From Streptomyces sp. YS415 (GTDB taxonomy: Bacteria > Actinomycetota > Actinomycetes > Streptomycetales > Streptomycetaceae): 64,000 nucleotides of DNA. How positions within the stretch are numbered: position 1 is the stretch's first letter; each line of letters opens with the position of its first letter. The DNA is taken from positions 55,745-119,744 of the forward strand of contig NZ_JAMJFL010000024.1 of the NCBI RefSeq assembly GCF_023544665.1, read 5' to 3'. The notes under the pieces are model-generated. The model worked only from the letters and a program-made list of their open reading frames with translations. It searched no databases and had not been told where the DNA came from. A program made the translations under genes and the position numbers. Of this stretch, positions 26,700 through 34,497 are shown piece after piece.

Positions 26700-27344
26700 T
26701 CAATTACCGGGGTTGTGCTGGATTCCCCTGCGTGCGCGCTGCGTCCGGTGCCAGCGGCTCAGCAGACCGTCGGGCACCTCTTCCGCCGTCAGGGCGAAGA
26801 CGAGATGGTCGCGCCAGGCGCCGTCGATGTGGAGATAACGGGGCCGGAGCCCCTCCTCGCGGAATCCGAGTTTCTCCACCACCCGGCGGCTCGGTCCGTT
26901 CTCCGGGCGAATGCAGACCTCGACGCGGTGCAGTCCGACGGTGCGGAAACAGTGGTCCACCACGAGCGCCACGGCCGTCGGCATCACTCCGCGGCCGGCG
27001 ACGCTCTCGTCCACCCAGTAGCCGACGTGCCCCGAGCACATGGAGCCCCAGGTGATCCCGGCGACCGTCAACTGCCCCACCAGACGGCCCTCGTACTCGA
27101 TGACGAAGGGCAGCATGCGGCCCGCGTTCGCCTCGGAGCGCAGATGCCGGACCATCTGGCGGTAGGTCGGCCGGTGCGTGACCGGCCCGCTGGGCGTGGG
27201 CGGCGGAATGGTCGCCTCCCAGGGGCGCAGCCAGTCCCGGTTGCGCCGGTTGACCTCGCGCCAGGCCCGTTGGTCGCGCATCTTTATCGGCCGGAGGACG
27301 ACACCGCCGTCCGCCAGTACGACGGGCCAGGAGGGGCTGTTCAG
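26700..27344 (-). CDS. RimJ/RimL-type GNAT acetyltransferase, probable CTG start
   Basis: 214 residues if started at CTG 27344. The first in-frame ATG (27281) would remove WPVVLADGGVVLRPIK, which is the first strand of the RimJ fold, and no ATG, GTG or TTG lies upstream. The CTG overlaps the mog stop as CTGA, the usual coupling geometry in this stretch. Domain features: LVGQLTVAGITWGSM near residue 90, GYWVDESVAGRGVMPTAVAL near 110, and GLHRVEVCIRPENGPSRRV near 140. It probably acetylates a protein N-terminus such as ribosomal S5. Mycobacteria have a rimJ gene at the same place between moeA1 and the GlpR-like gene. Confidence 0.85.
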   Translation of the reverse strand: MNSPSWPVVLADGGVVLRPIKMRDQRAWREVNRRNRDWLRPWEATIPPPTPSGPVTHRPTYRQMVRHLRSEANAGRMLPFVIEYEGRLVGQLTVAGITWGSMCSGHVGYWVDESVAGRGVMPTAVALVVDHCFRTVGLHRVEVCIRPENGPSRRVVEKLGFREEGLRPRYLHIDGAWRDHLVFALTAEEVPDGLLSRWHRTQRARRGIQHNPGN

Positions 27345-27856
27345 CTCGCACCCCCACTGCCGGCGCCGGGTCTGGGGTGATCGCCGCCGCGGATCTGGTC
27401 GACGGCGTGGACCAGCAGGGGTTCGAGGACGGCGAGTCCGTCCTTCACCCCGCCGGTGGAGCCCGGCAGGTTGATGATCAGCGTGCGTCCTGCGACCCCG
27501 GCCAGTCCCCGGGAGAGGGCGGCGGTCGGCACCTTGTCGCGTCCGAACGCCCGGATCGCCTCCGCGATGCCCGGCACCTCGTGGTCGATCACCGCGCGGG
27601 TCGCCTCGGGCGTCCGGTCGGTCGGCGAGATGCCGGTGCCGCCGGTGGTGACGACGACGTCGTACCCGGCGTCCACGGCGGCGCGCAGCGCGGCCTCCAC
27701 GGGGTCCCCGTCGGGCACCACCTGGGGGCCGTCCACGGCGAACCCGAAGCCGGTGAGCCCCGCGGCGATCAGCGGGCCGCCCTTGTCCTCGTAGACGCCC
27801 GCGGAGGCCCGGTTGGAGGCGGTCACGACCAGGGCGCGGCGGGTCCCGGCGGTCAT
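27341..27856 (-). CDS. mog: MogA/MoaB family molybdopterin adenylyltransferase-like protein
   Basis: 171 residues. Activates molybdopterin by adenylylation before molybdenum insertion. Family motifs: VVTASNRASAGVYEDKGG at the start, VVTTGGTGISPTDRTPEAT near residue 70-90 (the TGGTG loop) and INLPGSTGGVKDGL near 132-145. ATG 27856 overlaps the moaC stop (ATGA), and its own stop overlaps the CTG of the acetyltransferase, so three genes are coupled in a row. Confidence 0.93.
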   Translation of the reverse strand: MTAGTRRALVVTASNRASAGVYEDKGGPLIAAGLTGFGFAVDGPQVVPDGDPVEAALRAAVDAGYDVVVTTGGTGISPTDRTPEATRAVIDHEVPGIAEAIRAFGRDKVPTAALSRGLAGVAGRTLIINLPGSTGGVKDGLAVLEPLLVHAVDQIRGGDHPRPGAGSGGAS

Positions 27857-28332
27857 GCCCGGCTCCAGTCGCCCGACTTGCCGCCCGTCTTCTCCTCGAC
27901 CCGTACGTCGGTGATGACCGCTCCCTTGTCGACCGCCTTGACCATGTCGATCACGGTGAGCGCGGCGACGGAGACCGCGGTGAGGGCCTCCATCTCGACG
28001 CCCGTGCGGTCGGTGGTCCTGACGGTGGCCAGGATCTCCACGGCGTCGTCCGCGACCGACAGGTCCAGTTTCACACCCGACACCGACAACGGGTGGCACA
28101 GCGGGATCAGGTCCGGCGTGCGCTTGGCGCCCATGATGCCCGCGATCCGCGCGGTGGCCAGCGCGTCGCCCTTGGGGACGCCCTCGCCGCGCAGCAGCTC
28201 GATCACCCGGGGCGAGACCAGGACGCGCCCGCTCGCGCGGGCGGTGCGCGCCGTCACGTCCTTCTCCGATACGTCGACCATGCGGGCCGCGCCCGCCTCG
28301 TCGATGTGCGTCAGTCGGTCCTGCGTACTCAT
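27853..28332 (-). CDS. moaC: Cyclic pyranopterin monophosphate synthase MoaC
   Basis: 159 residues, normal size. Converts the MoaA product into cyclic pyranopterin monophosphate in molybdenum-cofactor synthesis. Motifs: THIDEAGAARMVDVSEK at the start, KRTPDLIPLCHPL near residue 70, and VEMEALTAVSVAALTVIDMVK near 110-130, the most conserved part of MoaC, with the catalytic Asp and Lys. The longer open frame to 28437 has no family match, so ATG 28332 was chosen. It lies 117 bases after moeA. Confidence 0.95.
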   Translation of the reverse strand: MSTQDRLTHIDEAGAARMVDVSEKDVTARTARASGRVLVSPRVIELLRGEGVPKGDALATARIAGIMGAKRTPDLIPLCHPLSVSGVKLDLSVADDAVEILATVRTTDRTGVEMEALTAVSVAALTVIDMVKAVDKGAVITDVRVEEKTGGKSGDWSRA

Positions 28333-28449
28333 GCTGTGTGGCGCTCCCGGTCCGGGCCCGTGGCGGTGCGGCGCTGGGCCTGCTGTGCGCGACACGGTAC
28401 CGCCAAGTCGGCGCGCGCACCGGAGCAGCACCGGCACGCGCGCGTGCGC

Positions 28450-29772
28450 TCAGCCGAGCAGGACGACCTCGACCTCGGCGCCGGGCTCCACGGACTCGGT
28501 GTCCTCGGGGACGACGATCAGCGCGTCGGCGTGCGCGAGGGCGGCGACCAGATGCGATCCGGCGCCGCCGACCGGGGTCACGGCACCGTCGGCGTACAGC
28601 CCGCGCAGGAACTGCCGGCGCCCCTTCGGCGAGGTCAGCGCCTTGTCCGCGGTGAGGGTCGCCGTCGCGCGCGGCCGGTGGACGTCCTTCAGGCCCATGA
28701 GCGTGCGGATCGCGGGACGGACGAACAGCTCGAAGGAGACGTACGAGGAGACGGGGTTGCCGGGGAGGGCCAGCAGCGGCGTGTGGTCGGGGCCGATGGA
28801 GCCGAAGCCCTGGGGCTTGCCGGGCTGCATGGCGAGCTTGCGGAAGTCGATGCCGCTGCCCGCCTCGTCCTCGTCGGCGACGGACTGCAGCGCCTCCTTG
28901 ACGACGTCGTACGCCCCGACGCTCACCCCGCCGGTGGTGACCATGAGGTCGGCGCGCACCAGCTGGTCCTCGATGGTGTCGCGGAGCGTCTCGGCGTCGT
29001 CGGCGACGGCGCCCACGCGGTAGGCGATGGCACCGGCGTCCCGGGCGGCCGCGGTGAGGGCGAAGCTGTTGGAGTCGTAGATCTGGCCGTCGCGCAACTG
29101 CTCGTCGGGCTGGACGAGTTCGCTGCCGGTGGACATCACGACCACGCGCGGGCGCGGGCGCACACGGACCGTGCCGCGGCCGATCGCGGCGAGCAGCGCG
29201 ATCTGCGGCGGGCCGAGGACGGTGCCGGCCTCCAGGGCGCGGTCACCGGCCTTCACGTCGCTGCCCTTGGCGCGCACATGCGCGCGTGCCCCGGCGGGCC
29301 GGTACACGTGCACGTCTCCGGAGGCGCCCTCGGGGGCGAGACTGCGCGCGCGCATCCCGGCCACCGGGCCCTCGCCGAGGCCGCCGTCCGTCCACTCGAC
29401 GGGGACGACCGTCTCCGCGCCGGGCGGCAGCGGGGCGCCGGTCATGATGCGGGCGGCCTGGCCCGGGCCCACCCGGAGCAGCTCCGCCTGTCCCGCGGCG
29501 ACGTCCCCGACGACCTCCAGGACCGCCGGGAACTCCTCGCTCGCGCCCGCGACATCGGCGACCCGCACCGCGTACCCGTCCATGGAGCTGTTGTCGAACG
29601 GCGGCAGGGAGACCGGCACCGTCACGTCCTCGATCAGGACACAGCCCTGGGCGTCGAGGAGTTGCAGCTCGATGGGTTCGAGGGGGCGGACGGTCGCGAG
29701 GATGTCCTCCAGGTGCTCGTCCACCGACCACAGGTGGTCCCGGCCGGTGGTGCGGGGCGCGGCGCTGCTCAA
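28450..29772 (-). CDS. moeA: MoeA / gephyrin-like molybdopterin molybdotransferase (Glp counterpart)
   Basis: 440 residues. Domain order of MoeA: VDEHLEDILATVRPL at the N-terminus, DNSSMDGYAVR near residue 65, the central GEPH domain with VVMSTGSELVQP near 190 and MVTTGGVSVGAYDVVKEA near 260, and LLALPGNPVSSYVSFELFV near 320, then the C-terminal barrel. It either inserts Mo into molybdopterin, or, like Glp of corynebacteria, binds FtsZ and the membrane protein GlpR. The nearby sepX gene makes the division role likely; the coupled moaC and mog genes keep the cofactor role open. It follows galU by only five bases. Confidence 0.9.
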   Translation of the reverse strand: MSSAAPRTTGRDHLWSVDEHLEDILATVRPLEPIELQLLDAQGCVLIEDVTVPVSLPPFDNSSMDGYAVRVADVAGASEEFPAVLEVVGDVAAGQAELLRVGPGQAARIMTGAPLPPGAETVVPVEWTDGGLGEGPVAGMRARSLAPEGASGDVHVYRPAGARAHVRAKGSDVKAGDRALEAGTVLGPPQIALLAAIGRGTVRVRPRPRVVVMSTGSELVQPDEQLRDGQIYDSNSFALTAAARDAGAIAYRVGAVADDAETLRDTIEDQLVRADLMVTTGGVSVGAYDVVKEALQSVADEDEAGSGIDFRKLAMQPGKPQGFGSIGPDHTPLLALPGNPVSSYVSFELFVRPAIRTLMGLKDVHRPRATATLTADKALTSPKGRRQFLRGLYADGAVTPVGGAGSHLVAALAHADALIVVPEDTESVEPGAEVEVVLLG

Positions 29773-29777
29773 AGTGG

Positions 29778-30680
29778 CTACATCTCCTCGGCTACGTAAC
29801 TGCGAAGCCAGGTCCGGAAGTCCGGGCCCAGGTCTTCACGTTCGCATGCGAGTCTGACAATGGCACGCAGGTAGTCGCCACGGTCACCGGTGTCATAGCG
29901 GCGCCCCTTGAAGACGACGCCGTGCACCGGGCCGCCGACCTTCTCGTCCTCGGCGAGCTGCTGGAGGGCGTCGGTGAGCTGGATCTCGCCGCCGCGACCG
30001 GGCTCGGTCTTGCGCAGTATGTCGAAGATGTGCGGGTCGAGGACGTACCGGCCGATGATCGCGTAGTTCGACGGGGCGTCCGCGGCATCGGGCTTCTCCA
30101 CCATGCCGGTCACCTTGACGACGTCGCCGTCCTGGGTGGGCTCGACGGCCGCGCAGCCGTAGAGGTGGATCTGCTCGGGAGCGACCTCCATGAGCGCGAT
30201 GACGCTGCCGCCGTGCAGCTCCTGCACCTCGACCATGCGCTTGAGGAGCGGGTCGCGCGGGTCGATGAGGTCGTCGCCGAGGAGGACGGCGAAGGGCTCG
30301 TGGCCCACGTGCGGGGCCGCGCACAGCACGGCGTGGCCGAGGCCCTTGGGGTCGCCCTGGCGGACGTAGTGCATGGTCGCGAGGTCGCTGGACTCCTGCA
30401 CCTTGGCGAGCCGGTCGGCGTCGCCCTTCTTCTGAAGGGCCGACTCCAGCTCGTAGTTGCGGTCGAAATGGTCCTCCAGGGGGCGCTTGTTGCGGCCCGT
30501 GATCATGAGGACGTCGTCGAGGCCCGCCGAGACGGCCTCTTCGACCACATACTGGATCGCCGGCTTGTCGACGACCGGCAGCATCTCCTTGGGAGTGGCC
30601 TTGGTGGCCGGCAGAAACCGGGTGCCCAGACCTGCTGCGGGAATGACAGCCTTGCTGATCCGAGGGTGCGACTGAGTCAT
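29778..30680 (-). CDS. galU: UTP--glucose-1-phosphate uridylyltransferase GalU
   Basis: 300 residues. Makes UDP-glucose. Motifs: VIPAAGLGTRFLPATKATPKE near residue 12 (nucleotide loop), EMLPVVDKPAIQYVVEEA near 35, VLLGDDLIDPRDP near 130, and GMVEKPDAADAPSNYAIIGR near 190, all standard. ATG 30680 is the start. It is divergent from the 5-formyl-THF cyclo-ligase gene, as galU is in mycobacteria, and leads the galU-moeA-moaC-mog-rimJ series. Confidence 0.96.
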   Translation of the reverse strand: MTQSHPRISKAVIPAAGLGTRFLPATKATPKEMLPVVDKPAIQYVVEEAVSAGLDDVLMITGRNKRPLEDHFDRNYELESALQKKGDADRLAKVQESSDLATMHYVRQGDPKGLGHAVLCAAPHVGHEPFAVLLGDDLIDPRDPLLKRMVEVQELHGGSVIALMEVAPEQIHLYGCAAVEPTQDGDVVKVTGMVEKPDAADAPSNYAIIGRYVLDPHIFDILRKTEPGRGGEIQLTDALQQLAEDEKVGGPVHGVVFKGRRYDTGDRGDYLRAIVRLACEREDLGPDFRTWLRSYVAEEM

Positions 30681-30764
30681 GCCCGCAACCTTATCCGGTG
30701 CCTTTGCAGGGAATCTGTGGCTCCGGTTTGTTGGCTCTCATATGAGCGTATTGGAAGGGTACGG

Positions 30765-31394
30765 GTGCGACCGTTGAGTCAGATCGGACGTCCGGCTGAG
30801 CCTGACAAGCGAACGTTGCGGCGGGACTTCCTCGCGGTGAGAAGCAGGTTGACGGCCGATGACGTGCGGGAGTCCGGGGTCGCGCTGGCGGACCGGGCGC
30901 TGCGGCTGCCCGAGTTGGCGCGGGCGCGCACGGTGGCGGCGTACGTCTCCGTGGGGAGCGAGCCGGGCACGCCGGCGCTGCTGGACGCGCTGCGCGCGCG
31001 GGGCGTGCGCGTCCTGCTCCCCGCCCTCCTGCCCGACAACGACCTCGACTGGGGCGTGTACACCGGCGAGAGCTCTCTCGCGCCGGTCCGGCACGGCGAA
31101 CGGATGACCCTCCTCGAGCCGTCCGGGGAACGCCTCGGACCGGACGCCGTGACCACCGCGGACGTGGTGCTGCTGCCCGGGCTCGCGGTGGACGCGCGCG
31201 GCATGCGCCTGGGCCGCGGCGGGGGCTCCTACGACCGGGTGCTCGCCCGCCTGGAGCGCGCGGACGCGCACCCGGCGCTGGTGGTGCTGCTGTACGACAC
31301 GGAGGTCGTCGAGCGGGTCCCTGCGGAGGCGCACGACCGGCCGGTGCAGGCGGTGGTGACGCCGTCGGGCGTACGCCGCTTCCCGGCGCCCTGA
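30765..31394 (+). CDS. 5-formyltetrahydrofolate cyclo-ligase
   Basis: 209 residues. Converts 5-formyl-THF to 5,10-methenyl-THF with ATP. Motifs: KRTLRRDFLAVRSRL near residue 16 and LPGLAVDARGMRLGRGGGSY near 140 followed by YD, the family signature. GTG 30765 was chosen because GGAAGGG ends six bases upstream; the TTG at 30774 is less well placed. Divergent from galU. A perfect terminator follows. Confidence 0.92.
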   Translation: MRPLSQIGRPAEPDKRTLRRDFLAVRSRLTADDVRESGVALADRALRLPELARARTVAAYVSVGSEPGTPALLDALRARGVRVLLPALLPDNDLDWGVYTGESSLAPVRHGERMTLLEPSGERLGPDAVTTADVVLLPGLAVDARGMRLGRGGGSYDRVLARLERADAHPALVVLLYDTEVVERVPAEAHDRPVQAVVTPSGVRRFPAP

Positions 31395-31425
31395 GCCGCC
31401 CGTTCGGGCCCGCAGCCCGCATAGG

Positions 31426-31463
31426 CGAAAGGGCCCTCCACGCGCGTGTGGAGGGCCCTTTCG
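31426..31463. terminator. Perfect 16-bp hairpin terminator
   Basis: CGAAAGGGCCCTCCAC pairs exactly with GTGGAGGGCCCTTTCG around a GCGCGT loop. It lies between the convergent cyclo-ligase and penicillin acylase genes and carries A and T runs on both flanks of the stem, so it can act in both directions. Confidence 0.9.
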
Positions 31464-31482
31464 TTCGGTCACCGGCCGCCGG

Positions 31483-34254
31483 TCACGGCTTCAGGACCAG
31501 GGAGTCGCTCGTGCTCTTGTCGACCGCGCCGTCGGAGAAGGACCAGTCCAGCAGCTCGCCGTCGGCCCACTTGTCCGTCTGGTCGGTGTAGTGGGCGCTG
31601 TAGGCGTGCCCGGAGGCGCCGGTGAGGTTGATCCACTTCGACTTGTCGAGGTCGCCGAGGTTGACCACCATCCGCATCGACGGCACCCAGACGACGCCGT
31701 AGCCGCCGGCGGCGTTCCAGCCGGTGGCGTTGACCGCCGCCTCGCCGCCGCTGAGCTTCCACGGGCCGCGGTTGAGGACGTACTGGAGGAAGCCGGGGCC
31801 GTCGGTGCCCAGGGTCTGGTTCTTCAGGAACAGGCGGTGCAGCCGGCCCCAGCTCCAGGTGTCGATGTCCTTGCCGAGCTTGGCGGTCAGCTCCCAGCGG
31901 GCGTCGATCATGGCGCGCACGAACAGCTCGTCACGGTTGTCGGCCTTGGGGCGGGTGCCCGACTTCGGCGTCTTCCACCAGTCGCTCTTCTCGTCGTCCA
32001 TGAGGGTGCGGACGACCTCGAACCAGCGGTCGCCGCCGTCCGGCTGGGCCTGCTCGGCGTCGCGCTGGCCGCACTCGCGGACCTTCTCCGTCTCGTCCGC
32101 CGGGCCGGTGGTGTTCACCGGGTCGACCCACAGGCACTGGCCCTTGACCCGCACTTCCTTGGGCAGCTTGTGGCTGAAGGCGAGCTTGAGGATGTTGCGC
32201 CAGACCGAGTTGAAGTAGGCGGCGGCGGCCGAGTCGGCGTCCTGGGTGTAGTCCCAGCCCTCGAGGAGCTTCTGGGCCTCGCGGACGTCCTTGTCGGCGA
32301 TGTCCAGCTTCAGCAGCTTCGGCACCAGCAGCTTCGCGATCTCGCTGCTGTTGTCGAGCTGCATCTGGCGCATGTCGTCGGTGGAGATCTTGCCGCCGTC
32401 GTCCGTCTTCGACTTGATCAGGTCGATGATGCGCTGGCTGCGCGTGCCGTAACCCCAGTCGGTGGTGAGCGTGTGGGGGTACTTGTCCTCGTCGATCACG
32501 GCCTGGTTGGCGGTGACGATGTACCCGCGCGCGGGGTCGAACTCGAAGGGCAGCTCGTCCTGCGGGACGTAGCCGGTCCAGCGGTACTTGGAGTCCCAGC
32601 CGGGCTGCGGGATCGAGCCGTCGACGTTCTCCGCGCGCGTGGGGATCTTTCCGGGCAGGGTGTAGCCGATGTGGCCCTCGGTGTCGGCGTAGACCAGGTT
32701 CTGCGAGGGCACGTCGAACAGGGCGGCGGCGGCGCGGAAGTCGCTCCAGTTCGCCGCCCGGTTCATCGCGAAGACGGCGTCCATGGAGGTGCCCGGGTCC
32801 AGGGCGGTCCAGCGCAGGGAGATGCCGTACCCGTCGCCGCGGTCGGGCGCCGAAGTGTCGACGGCGGCCTTCTTGCCGACCTTGACCAGTTCGTCGCTGC
32901 GGTCGGAGAGCAGCGGACCGTTGTTGGTCGCACGGACCACGATCTTCTTGGGGCTGCCGCCGGCGACCTCGATGGTCTCCTCGCGGGTGGTGAACGGCTT
33001 GACCTTGCCGTCGTACTGGTAGCCGTCGCCGGTGAGCTTCTCCAGGTACAGGTCGGTGACGTCGACACCGGAGTTGGTCATGCCCCAGGAGATGTCCCGG
33101 TTGTGGCCGATGATCACACCGGGCAGGCCCGCGAAGGTGTAACCGGTGACGTCGTACTGGCACTTGCTGGAGACGCTGCGGCAGTGCAGGCCCATCTGGT
33201 ACCAGACGGACGGCAGCGACGCCGACAGGTGCGGGTCGTTGGCCAGCAGCGGCTTGCCGGTGATGGTGTGCTCGCCGGAGACGACCCAGGAGTTGGAGCC
33301 GATGCCGTTGCCGTTCACGCCGACGGCCGTGGGCAGGTCCTCCAGGACGTCGTAGAGGCCCGAGAGCTGGCTCTGCAGGCCCGTGGTGCCGTCCGTGGCG
33401 GTTCCGGCCGCGGAGGCGTCCCCGGCGGACGCTCCGGCCCCGGCGGTGCCGCCGGACGTGCCGCTCCCCTGTCCGTACGTCCCGGTCAGCTCGTCGTACT
33501 GGCCTTCCTGGACGATCGCCTTGTTGCGGTCGTAGGGGTACTGCGGGTAGAGGTCCTCGATCTGCCGCGGGCCCAGGCGGCTGGTCAGCAGGGCCCGGTC
33601 GATCTCGTCCTCCATGTTCCCGCGCAGGTCCCAGGCCATCGCCTTCAGCCACGAGACCGAGTCGACCGGGGTCCACTGCGCGGGCTTGTAGTCGTTGGCG
33701 AAACCGAGGGCGGCGTACTCCAGGGAGAGCTCCTTGCCCTCCTTGCCCGCCAGGTAGGCGTTGACGCCCTTGGCGTACGCCTGGAGGTACTTCTTGGTGG
33801 CGTCCGACAGCTTGGTGTCGTACTCCTTCTTCGCGACCCGGTCCCAGCCCAGGGTGCGCAGGAACTCGTCGTTGTCGACCTGGCTCTTGCCGAACATCTC
33901 CGACAGGCGCCCGGACGTCATGTGACGGCGCACGTCCATCTCGTAGAACCGGTCCTGCGCCTGGACGTAGCCCTGCGCCATGAACAGGTCCTCGTCGGAG
34001 GAGGCGTAGATCTGCGGGATGCCGTAGCCGTCGCGCTTCACGTCGACCGGGCCCGACAGGCCCTCGAGCGAGATCGACCCCTTGGTCTGCGGGAAGGAGG
34101 CGCGAACGGTACTGATCGACCAGTACGCCCCGTACGCGACGCCTCCGATGATGGCCAGCACGAGCACGAGGACGACCAGACGGGCTTTGCGCCCCTTCTT
34201 CCTGCCGGACTTGCCGGGCTGCTGACCCGTAGAGGCGGTGGTGTTGGGGGGCAT
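31483..34254 (-). CDS. Penicillin acylase family N-terminal nucleophile hydrolase, membrane-anchored
   Basis: 923 residues. One membrane helix at about residues 25-45 (LVVLVLVLAIIGGVAYGAY) anchors it outside the cell. The alpha chain is followed by a spacer, then the self-cleavage site G-SNSW with nucleophile Ser320; the spacer before it is rich in Gly/Ala/Thr (about residues 265-295), a good processing region. The beta chain includes HNRDISWGMTNSGVD near 400. ATG 34254 has AAGGA upstream. Relatives cleave penicillins, cyclic lipopeptides or N-acyl-homoserine lactones (AhlM). Substrate is not predictable here. Confidence 0.92.
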   Translation of the reverse strand: MPPNTTASTGQQPGKSGRKKGRKARLVVLVLVLAIIGGVAYGAYWSISTVRASFPQTKGSISLEGLSGPVDVKRDGYGIPQIYASSDEDLFMAQGYVQAQDRFYEMDVRRHMTSGRLSEMFGKSQVDNDEFLRTLGWDRVAKKEYDTKLSDATKKYLQAYAKGVNAYLAGKEGKELSLEYAALGFANDYKPAQWTPVDSVSWLKAMAWDLRGNMEDEIDRALLTSRLGPRQIEDLYPQYPYDRNKAIVQEGQYDELTGTYGQGSGTSGGTAGAGASAGDASAAGTATDGTTGLQSQLSGLYDVLEDLPTAVGVNGNGIGSNSWVVSGEHTITGKPLLANDPHLSASLPSVWYQMGLHCRSVSSKCQYDVTGYTFAGLPGVIIGHNRDISWGMTNSGVDVTDLYLEKLTGDGYQYDGKVKPFTTREETIEVAGGSPKKIVVRATNNGPLLSDRSDELVKVGKKAAVDTSAPDRGDGYGISLRWTALDPGTSMDAVFAMNRAANWSDFRAAAALFDVPSQNLVYADTEGHIGYTLPGKIPTRAENVDGSIPQPGWDSKYRWTGYVPQDELPFEFDPARGYIVTANQAVIDEDKYPHTLTTDWGYGTRSQRIIDLIKSKTDDGGKISTDDMRQMQLDNSSEIAKLLVPKLLKLDIADKDVREAQKLLEGWDYTQDADSAAAAYFNSVWRNILKLAFSHKLPKEVRVKGQCLWVDPVNTTGPADETEKVRECGQRDAEQAQPDGGDRWFEVVRTLMDDEKSDWWKTPKSGTRPKADNRDELFVRAMIDARWELTAKLGKDIDTWSWGRLHRLFLKNQTLGTDGPGFLQYVLNRGPWKLSGGEAAVNATGWNAAGGYGVVWVPSMRMVVNLGDLDKSKWINLTGASGHAYSAHYTDQTDKWADGELLDWSFSDGAVDKSTSDSLVLKP

Positions 34255-34497
34255 CGCTGTCCTTGCTGTCCTAACGCGAGCGGCAGGCGGGGCTGTGACT
34301 TTGAATGAGCGCTGGAGCAACCATAGGCGCAGGGCCCGGCGCCACTTGACGCGGAGTGGGGAACCAGGACGGACGAGCGTTCGATCGCGACCGGCGAAGC
34401 GTCAAGAAATCGTCAAGAGTTAGGTAAGGTAACGAAGTAGTTGGGTACGGAGTCCGCCACTTCGTGTCCTATGTACGGAGCTCACGCGCTCGTGCCC

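Noticed and set aside
28093..29799. A 568-codon plus-strand frame opposite moeA
   Set aside because: Shadow of moeA; moeA motifs are complete on the minus strand.
34420..34440. TTAGGTAAGG sequence, possible DmdR/IdeR iron box before the antiporter
   Set aside because: Only the left half resembles the iron box; the right half does not form a dyad. It may just be part of a promoter.
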